Of a stretch of DNA of 64,000 nt, positions 58,383 to 64,000 are shown in pieces. A program made the translations under genes and the position numbers. Under the pieces are notes generated by a model. It worked only from the letters and a program-made list of their open reading frames with translations. It was not told the DNA's origin and made no database searches. The stretch comes from Mycolicibacterium sp. CR10 (GTDB taxonomy: Bacteria > Actinomycetota > Actinomycetes > Mycobacteriales > Mycobacteriaceae): assembly GCF_005222675.1 (NCBI RefSeq), contig NZ_STGE01000074.1, forward strand, positions 62,001-126,000, read 5' to 3'. How positions within the stretch are numbered: position 1 is the stretch's first letter; every line of letters begins with the position of its first letter.

Positions 58383-58583
58383 TCACACGTCAACGATCGC
58401 GATGGCCTGCCGAGGGCACTGCCGCACGGATTCCCGCACCCCGTGTTCGTTCTCGGGCGTGACCTCCTGCTGCAGCACGTGCAGGTAGTCGTCCTCGTCG
58501 AGATCGAACACCTCCGGGATGATGCCCATGCACACCCCGTTGCTCTCACAGAGGCCGAAGTCGACCTCGATCCGTTGCGTCAC
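58383..58583 (-). CDS. Single-cluster ferredoxin, P450 partner
   Basis: A 66-residue acidic ferredoxin. Cys12, Cys18 and Cys56 are the ligands and Asn15 occupies the variable position (CESNGVC). It is coupled to the P450 by an ATGA-type overlap. Electrons must come from a reductase encoded elsewhere. Confidence 0.92.
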   Translation of the reverse strand: MTQRIEVDFGLCESNGVCMGIIPEVFDLDEDDYLHVLQQEVTPENEHGVRESVRQCPRQAIAIVDV

Positions 58584-59782
58584 TTCAGCACCTTCACCGG
58601 AACGTGGTGGTAGCCGGCGACATTCTGCATGTTCACCCGCTGCAGACCGGCGAAGTCGACCTCGTAGCGAGGCATGAAATCGAGCAGGTACTCGAGCGCG
58701 ATGGCGCTCTCCATCCGGGCGAGCGCCGCCCCAAGGCAGCTGTGGATGCCGTAGCCGAGCCCGAGGTTCTGCGCCTCACTCCGGTCACGGTCGATGTCGA
58801 ACGTCTCGCCGTCGGTGAAGGCGCGCGGATCGCGGTTGGCGGAGGCGCCCATCAGGAACACCGGCTTGTGCGCGGGGATGGTGCCGCTGGGCACTTCGAC
58901 GTCTTTCACGCTGTAGCGCACGTTGTACTGCACCGGCCCGACGTAGCGCAGCAGCTCCTCGACGGCGGCCGGAATCTTGCTGCGGTCGTCGAGCAGCTTC
59001 TGCCACTGGTCGGGATGCTGGGCGAAGACCACCATCGCGCTGCCGACGAGCTTGGTCACGGTTTCCGCGCCCGCGCCGCCCAAAAGCGTGGTGAAGCCGG
59101 TGATCTCGATGTCATCGAGCTTGCGCAGGTTGCCGTGCTCGTCGGGGATCTCGGCGGCGATCAGCCGGCTGATCATGTCGTCCTGCGGGTTCTGGCGGCG
59201 CTCCACCACCAGGCCGTAGTAGTACATGCCGGAGTCGATGTTGGCCTGCATGTTGTCGTCGTCGAGGTCGATCTGACCGGGCTTGCGATGCAGGCTCTTG
59301 TCGATCCAGTGCCGAACCTGCTGGCGGAATTCTTCCGGGACGCCCGCCATCCGGGTGATGACCTCGACCGGGAACGGCCCGGAGAAGTCCTGAACGACGT
59401 CGAAGTTGTCCGGGTCGGCTTTTGACAGATAGTGCTCGATGAGTTCGACGACGGTCTCGCGCTGCGACTGGATGGCGCGGGGCGTGAACGCCTTGTTGAG
59501 CAGGCTGCGCATATGACGGTGATCCGGCGGATCCATGAAGATGATCGACTTCTGCGGCACCTCGCCGGAACGCACCATGCCGAGATCGCAGCCGCGGGCC
59601 GACGAGAACGACTCGTGGTCCTTGAACGCCGCGGCGACATCTTCGTGCCGGGTGAGGGCGTAGAAGTCTTCTTCTTCGTCGTAGTAGAGGGGTGCTTCGT
59701 CGCGCATGCGCGCGTACACCTCGTAGGGGTTTTCGAAGTACTCCGGCGAGACCGGGCTGAAAACGACCTTAGGTGCTGCCAT
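58580..59782 (-). CDS. Cytochrome P450
   Basis: A 400-residue P450. The I-helix reads LGGAGAETVTK, ExxR is in EELLRYV, and the heme loop LGYGIHSCLG carries Cys349. AAGGAGGAA lies just before the ATG at 59782. An inverted repeat at 59834-59856 is 52 bp upstream. Its N-terminal PEYFENPYEVYARMRDEAPLYYDEEEDFYALTR closely parallels the orphan P450 at 32852-34072, so the two may share ancestry and substrate class. Confidence 0.94.
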   Translation of the reverse strand: MAAPKVVFSPVSPEYFENPYEVYARMRDEAPLYYDEEEDFYALTRHEDVAAAFKDHESFSSARGCDLGMVRSGEVPQKSIIFMDPPDHRHMRSLLNKAFTPRAIQSQRETVVELIEHYLSKADPDNFDVVQDFSGPFPVEVITRMAGVPEEFRQQVRHWIDKSLHRKPGQIDLDDDNMQANIDSGMYYYGLVVERRQNPQDDMISRLIAAEIPDEHGNLRKLDDIEITGFTTLLGGAGAETVTKLVGSAMVVFAQHPDQWQKLLDDRSKIPAAVEELLRYVGPVQYNVRYSVKDVEVPSGTIPAHKPVFLMGASANRDPRAFTDGETFDIDRDRSEAQNLGLGYGIHSCLGAALARMESAIALEYLLDFMPRYEVDFAGLQRVNMQNVAGYHHVPVKVLK

Positions 59783-59833
59783 AGGTTCCTCCTTCTCGGC
59801 GGGCTGATGACCGGAAGCGTTACGAGAAGCGAA

Positions 59834-59856
59834 TCAACTGTAACGCTAACAGTTGA
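59834..59856. promoter_or_regulatory. Inverted repeat upstream of the P450 at 58580
   Basis: TCAACTGT (59834-59841) and ACAGTTGA (59849-59856) are perfect 8-bp arms around AACGCTA. It lies in the 120-bp promoter gap between the P450 and the dehydrogenase gene. A candidate operator, with no regulator gene adjacent. Confidence 0.55.
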
Positions 59857-59902
59857 CGTGTTCCAGCGCCGATACTTTCGGATGTGCACGTGGAACTGAA
59901 CG

Positions 59903-60709
59903 TCATTGTGCCGACTCCGCGTGCACGACGGAGCAGATCAGAGGCTCCAGAAGCCCCAGGTCGTTGCCGTTCTCGGCGGCGATCTCCCGGACCACGGCGA
60001 CGTCCTTGCCGATGAACTCTGCGACGGAGTCGATGAACTCCTGCACCGAGCCCCGCGTACCGACGATCTCCGCCGCCCGGCTCGCTCCACTGCCGTGACC
60101 GACAGCCTGCAGCAGACCCGCCTCGTCGACCCCGACACGGTTGCCGAACGCCACCGCTTCCCGCAGCACGCCGAGCTGCGCGGCGAACATCGTGTTGTTG
60201 ATCAACTTCACCCACTGGCCGGCGCCGAGCCCGCCCACGTGCAGGATCGGATCGCCGTAACTCGCCAGCACCGGCCGGGCCTGCTCGACGGCGGCATCGT
60301 CGCCGCCGACGAACAGCGTGATGTGCCCGGCGGCGATGTCGTGGGGGCCACCGCTCACGGGTGCGTCGACCACCTGGATCAGCGGTGAGCGGGCGGCCAA
60401 CGCCTCGGCCGTGCGGGGGCTCCCCGTGGTGTGCACAATCAGCACGGACCCCCGTGGCATCGCGTCGAGCAGTCCATCGTCCACACAGATCTCCCGTACC
60501 TGGGCGTCGGTGAACACGCACACCGCAACGACGTCGGCACCGTCGGCGACCTCACTGAGCGCCCCCACCGGTTGCGCGCCGAGTTGCTCAACGGCTGCGC
60601 TCTTCTCGGCGGTTCGGACGAATGCGCGCACGCTGTGGCCGGATTCGACGAGGCGGCGCACCATCGGTGCACCCATGCGTCCGGCACCGACGAACCCGAC
60701 GTGGCTCAC
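59903..60709 (-). CDS. NAD(P)-dependent beta-hydroxyacid dehydrogenase-like protein
   Basis: A 268-residue protein of the 3-hydroxyisobutyrate dehydrogenase family. GFVGAGRMGAPMV binds the dinucleotide, DAPVSGGP is the substrate loop, and Lys in GQWVKLINN is the catalytic residue. It overlaps its paralogue at 60706-61524 by 4 bp. It oxidises a 3-hydroxyacid or reduces a tartronate-semialdehyde-like compound. Confidence 0.9.
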   Translation of the reverse strand: MSHVGFVGAGRMGAPMVRRLVESGHSVRAFVRTAEKSAAVEQLGAQPVGALSEVADGADVVAVCVFTDAQVREICVDDGLLDAMPRGSVLIVHTTGSPRTAEALAARSPLIQVVDAPVSGGPHDIAAGHITLFVGGDDAAVEQARPVLASYGDPILHVGGLGAGQWVKLINNTMFAAQLGVLREAVAFGNRVGVDEAGLLQAVGHGSGASRAAEIVGTRGSVQEFIDSVAEFIGKDVAVVREIAAENGNDLGLLEPLICSVVHAESAQ

Positions 60710-61524
60710 CGTTTGTGCTCCATGGATTCCAGCGCGGCGTCGGCAGCGGTGAACACCGCACCCTCGGGTGCCGACGCGGCCGCGGCGAGACTGGCCGCGT
60801 GCCGCACATCCTTCTGCAGCAGCGCCCCGGCGATCGGCGCGAGGCCTTCGAGGGTGCCGCCGAACACGGCGATGCTGCCTACCGCCTTGCTGGTGGCCGA
60901 GCCGCGGTTCACCACCTCGATAAGCTTGGCGCGGTCGATGCCGAGGGACTCGCCGAGTTCGAGTGTGCTGATCGCGCTGCCCAGATTCGCGCTGAACAAC
61001 AGGTTGTTGAGGATCTTCGCGTTCTGTCCGCTGCCCAGCGGACCGAGGTGCACGACCGGGTCGGCGTAGGACGCGAAGACCGGTCGGCAGCGGTCCACGA
61101 CGTCCTCGTCGCCGCCGGTCATCACCAGCAGCGTGCCCTCCTCGACGGCGGGGCCGCCGCCGCTTACTGGGGCGTCGATCACGGAAACACCCTGTGCGGC
61201 CGCCTTTTCGGCGATCTCTCTACAGGTGTCGGGATGAACGGTGCTGTGGATCGCGATGATCCCGCCCTCCGCGAGTCCGGCCAGCACACCGTTCTCGCCG
61301 CCGATCACCTCGCGGACGTCGTCGTCTCCGACCACGCACAGGCAGACGAGGTCGCTGGCCGCAGCCATCTCGGCGGGGGAGGACGCGGTCTTGGCCGGGG
61401 TTTCGGCGTACGGTTCCAGGCTCGCCTCCCGCCGTGCCCACAGGGTGGTCTCGAACCCGGCCTCGGCGATGCGGCGCGCCATGGGTCCGCCCTGGCTGCC
61501 CAAACCGATGAATCCGACGCGCAT
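60706..61524 (-). CDS. NAD(P)-dependent beta-hydroxyacid dehydrogenase-like protein, paralogue
   Basis: 272 residues, from the ATG at 61524 that shares its first base with the preceding stop codon. GFIGLGSQGGPMARR, DAPVSGGGPAVEEGTL and the catalytic Lys in GSGQNAKILNN are complete. It is a tandem duplicate of the gene at 59903-60709 but diverged, so the two may act on different enantiomers or act as a heteromer. Confidence 0.9.
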   Translation of the reverse strand: MRVGFIGLGSQGGPMARRIAEAGFETTLWARREASLEPYAETPAKTASSPAEMAAASDLVCLCVVGDDDVREVIGGENGVLAGLAEGGIIAIHSTVHPDTCREIAEKAAAQGVSVIDAPVSGGGPAVEEGTLLVMTGGDEDVVDRCRPVFASYADPVVHLGPLGSGQNAKILNNLLFSANLGSAISTLELGESLGIDRAKLIEVVNRGSATSKAVGSIAVFGGTLEGLAPIAGALLQKDVRHAASLAAAASAPEGAVFTAADAALESMEHKR

Positions 61525-62402
61525 CAACTCGCCTCCACATGTTCCGGGTCGCGACCGGAAGAGGCCACGATGCACTGCTCGATGAACGACAACACCGTTC
61601 GGTGGTAGACGTCGGCGCTCAGGGCGACGCTGACATTGTGGCCACTGTCCTGCACTTCGTTGACCACGACGCGAGGCGACGAGGTGAACAGCCCCGCGAT
61701 GGTGGCCACCGCCTCAGGCGTCGACTCCCAGACGCTCTCGTGCTCGGCGACGCTGAACTGGACGGGAACCCGGACATGCGCAGCGATTTCGGGAAAGTCC
61801 TGGCGCGTCCAGTACTTCGTCACCTTCGCCTCGTACGCGACTCCGGGTGCCGACAGAGCACCCGTGAGCACCTCGGGCGGGTACAGCTCGGTGGGTTGCC
61901 ACAACAGGTCCCGCAGACCGGCCGGCCGTGACGTGAGCGTCGCCTGCCCGACGATGGCCTTGGCGGTGGGGCTGTAGCGGAGCCCGGTTCCCGCGATCTC
62001 GACGCCGATGACGTCGGGGCGGGCCGTCGCCATGCGCAGCGCGAGTTCGCACCCCGCGGAGTGGCCGAGCAGAAATACGCCGGCACCGCGTTCGTCGTCG
62101 CCGAGAATCTTGTCCACGACGCCGTGCGCGGACGCGAGACGCCTTGCGGAGTCGTGGAACTCGTCTGCGTAGACCGCCGACGCGCCGTACCCCGGACGGT
62201 CGAGTGCGATGGCGGTGAAGCCGTGGGCCGCGGCCGTTCGCAGCAGCGACAGCCGCGGCTGGCCCGGGCAGTCGAAGTATGCCGCCGACGTTGCGCCGCC
62301 GTGCACCGCCACGATGACCGCTCGGGGATCGTCGGCCTGGGTGACAAGAGCCGACATCGGTATGCCGTCGACGAGGACGACCCTCGGACGGGGCGCGGTC
62401 AC
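61524..62402 (-). CDS. Alpha/beta hydrolase
   Basis: 292 residues from a GTG overlapping the DUF35-thiolase stop (GTGA). VAVHGGATSAAYFD is the oxyanion segment, LLGHSAGCELAL carries Ser, and DSGHNVSV the His. It probably hydrolyses an ester or CoA thioester of the thiolase-like product. Confidence 0.87.
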   Translation of the reverse strand: MTAPRPRVVLVDGIPMSALVTQADDPRAVIVAVHGGATSAAYFDCPGQPRLSLLRTAAAHGFTAIALDRPGYGASAVYADEFHDSARRLASAHGVVDKILGDDERGAGVFLLGHSAGCELALRMATARPDVIGVEIAGTGLRYSPTAKAIVGQATLTSRPAGLRDLLWQPTELYPPEVLTGALSAPGVAYEAKVTKYWTRQDFPEIAAHVRVPVQFSVAEHESVWESTPEAVATIAGLFTSSPRVVVNEVQDSGHNVSVALSADVYHRTVLSFIEQCIVASSGRDPEHVEAS

Positions 62403-64000
62403 TGGTCGGTCCGCAGCAGCATGACACCGCTCGGGGTCAGGCCGCCGCTGCTGGCGACGGCGACGCGGGCACCTTCGACCTGACGCTCCCCGGCGTCTCC
62501 GCGCAGTTGGGTGACCGCCTCGTGGATCAGGCCCATCCCGTGGGTGCGCCCGTGGGACAGCTGGCCACCGTGGGTGTTCAGCGGGATCACGCCGTCGCGG
62601 GCGATGGCGCTGCCACCGTCGAGGAAGTCTTTGGCCTCGCCGATGCCGCAGAAGCCCAGCGCTTCCAGCCAGGACAGGCAATTGAAGCTGAAGCCGTCGT
62701 AGAGCTCGGCGACGTCGACATCGCTGGGCCGCAACGAGGTTCGTGTCCACAGGTGCGCGGACTGGCCCAGCACCTGGGGTTCGTGGGTCAACGTAGTCTG
62801 ATCCCAGTCGGTGCGCTCGATGATCTGGGTGCCGAACGCCTCGAACAGCACCGGCGTCTTGGGCAGGTCCTTGGCGACGTCGGCGGCCGACACGATGACC
62901 GCCACCGCCCCGTCGCACGGCACGTCGCAGTCGTAGAGGCCGAACGGCGTGGTGATCATCCTGGCGTTCAGATAGTCGTCCATCGTCATCGGATCGCGAT
63001 AGATCGCTGTCGGGTTCAGCGCGGCGTTGGCGCGCTGGTTCAGCGCGATCCAGCCCAGGGTCTCTCGGGTGGTGCCGTAACGGTGAAAGTGGCGCTGTGC
63101 GTTGAGCGCCAGCGTGTGAGCGGCCGAGGTCGCCCCGAACGGCGCCTGCCAACTGTTGACGCGGGTCCCGCCCGGTGGGGCGACCTTGCCCTCCTTCATC
63201 AGCTGCCCGAACGTCGCCTCCCACAGCGTGCGGAAGCACAACACATGGCGTGCCATCCCGGTGGCGACGGCCATCACCGCGGCGATCACCGACCCTCCGG
63301 GGCCAAAGGTGTCCATTCCGCCGTTGATCCACGTCGGCCGGATGCCCAGCGCGCCCTCCAGAGCGGTGCAGCCGCCTTCGCCCATCCCCATCATGTCCAT
63401 CGCCGGATACGTTGAGAGGCCATCGATGTCCGCCAGCGTCAACCCGGCATCGGCGATCGCCGCCTCGCACGCCTCGATGGTCAGCGACAACGGCGGCACC
63501 ATCAACCGTCGCCCGAGCCTCGACGCGCCGATCCCGGTGATGGCCGCGGCGTCCTCGAACTTCTCCCGCGTGAGCATCGGCCGGACGAACTTGCCGAAGT
63601 CCTGCGGTGCGATCTCGTCCTCGGGCAGCGCGCCCGTCTCGGGCTCGGCGGTCGGCCTGAACAGCGGCAGCCAGACGTCGTCATTCTGCTCGAAGACCAC
63701 CTCGACGATGCGCCCCAACTCGAGGTCGTCGGGATCGCAGTCGACGATGTTGGTGGTCAACCGAACCCGTGGGTCCTCCTCGATGGCGACCTGGGCCACC
63801 ACATAGGGAGCCGACAGGCCGGGGATCGAGAACCGGTGATTGACCGTGAAAGCCGACAACACCGCGCGCCCGGAGACCTCACGCGCCCCCAGGTTGTGGC
63901 TGTGGCAGTAACGGCAGACCGGTTGCGGCGGATGGATGAGCGACTTGCAGTCACCGCACTCCTGGATCCGCAGCGCGCCGTCGGCACCCGAGGTCCAGAA
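62399..64000 (-). CDS. DUF35 (zinc ribbon/OB-fold)-thiolase fusion, 5' end outside window
   Basis: 533 residues are visible. A DUF35 part begins at the window edge: the zinc ribbon CGDC...CRYC, then an OB fold (about 45-130). A thiolase-like part of the lipid-transfer-protein type follows (VDVAELYDGFSFNCL, THGGQLSHGRTHGMG). No Cys stands in the usual nucleophile position (GGMDTFGPGGS). In steroid degradation, separate DUF35 (ChsH2) and Ltp2 proteins form an aldolase, and here the two are fused, so a retro-aldol or lyase role is more likely than thiolysis. Confidence 0.85.
   Translation of the reverse strand, partial: FWTSGADGALRIQECGDCKSLIHPPQPVCRYCHSHNLGAREVSGRAVLSAFTVNHRFSIPGLSAPYVVAQVAIEEDPRVRLTTNIVDCDPDDLELGRIVEVVFEQNDDVWLPLFRPTAEPETGALPEDEIAPQDFGKFVRPMLTREKFEDAAAITGIGASRLGRRLMVPPLSLTIEACEAAIADAGLTLADIDGLSTYPAMDMMGMGEGGCTALEGALGIRPTWINGGMDTFGPGGSVIAAVMAVATGMARHVLCFRTLWEATFGQLMKEGKVAPPGGTRVNSWQAPFGATSAAHTLALNAQRHFHRYGTTRETLGWIALNQRANAALNPTAIYRDPMTMDDYLNARMITTPFGLYDCDVPCDGAVAVIVSAADVAKDLPKTPVLFEAFGTQIIERTDWDQTTLTHEPQVLGQSAHLWTRTSLRPSDVDVAELYDGFSFNCLSWLEALGFCGIGEAKDFLDGGSAIARDGVIPLNTHGGQLSHGRTHGMGLIHEAVTQLRGDAGERQVEGARVAVASSGGLTPSGVMLLRTDQ

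Noticed and set aside
61524..63470. A 648-residue frame extending the hydrolase into the thiolase
   Set aside because: The extension is an antisense-like Arg-rich shadow of the DUF35-thiolase gene. The GTG at 62402 with GTGA overlap is the natural start.
1..64000. CRISPR arrays, tRNA genes, transposases or phage genes
   Set aside because: No regularly spaced repeats, no cloverleaf-like segments I could recognise, and no transposase or integrase motif in any frame. The dispersed hairpins are too few and too separate to be an array.

Overview
The window is high-GC actinobacterial DNA and most likely comes from a fast-growing Mycobacterium/Mycolicibacterium or a close relative. The support is a WS/DGAT acyltransferase, a mycofactocin-coupled SDR, many acyl-CoA dehydrogenases and CaiB-type CoA transferases, four cytochromes P450 (three with single-cluster ferredoxins), frequent GTG starts, and genes coupled through ATGA/GTGA overlaps. 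I could run no database search, so family calls rest on motifs and recognition of the translated sequence. No tRNA, rRNA, CRISPR array, insertion sequence or phage gene was seen. Coding density is very high, and the largest gap without a gene is about 300 bp (41864-42161).

Layout. (1) 1-3.5 kb: the 3' end of a MeaB/ArgK GTPase, a TetR regulator, and a divergent operon of two paralogous six-helix membrane proteins with orphan cytochrome-oxidase subunit III-like and IV-like proteins. (2) 3.5-25.8 kb: an IclR gene and an FAD dehydrogenase face a roughly 20-kb rightward cluster. It holds MhpC/MhpA/MhpB-like genes, a KstD-type flavoprotein, an LLM flavin monooxygenase, two SDRs, a cyclase-family protein, an FMN reductase, a second hydrolase, a TetR, a ferredoxin-P450 pair, an amidohydrolase, two M24 proteins, an enoyl-CoA hydratase homologue and a double-domain CoA transferase. 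(3) 25.9-42 kb: an epimerase, PlsC-like acyltransferase, acyl-CoA ligase, WS/DGAT, APH-type kinase, mycofactocin SDR-P450, TetR/enoyl-CoA hydratase divergon, paired acyl-CoA dehydrogenases, an NTF2-like protein, an odd amidohydrolase and a Rieske oxygenase operon. (4) 42-50 kb: a rightward beta-oxidation-like operon (amidohydrolase, two acyl-CoA dehydrogenases, CoA transferase, enoyl-CoA hydratase, thiolase) and a TetR gene. (5) 50-64 kb: a quinone reductase, an APH-kinase/acyl-CoA dehydrogenase pair with a TetR, an emopamil-binding-protein homologue, two P450-ferredoxin sets, two beta-hydroxyacid dehydrogenase paralogues, hydrolases, and a DUF35-thiolase fusion cut by the window edge.

Together this looks like a catabolic island for cyclic, aromatic or terpenoid/steroid-like compounds: oxygenases and dehydrogenases open rings, then CoA activation and beta-oxidation-like steps follow. 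The substrates cannot be read from sequence. Two signals cut across the whole window. One is a palindrome GAGAA-N5-TTCTC in four promoter regions (plus one degenerate copy), which suggests a shared regulon; the TetR at 34273-34992 is the nearest candidate regulator. The other is a dispersed hairpin repeat that lies between convergent genes and, once, in frame inside the double CoA transferase.
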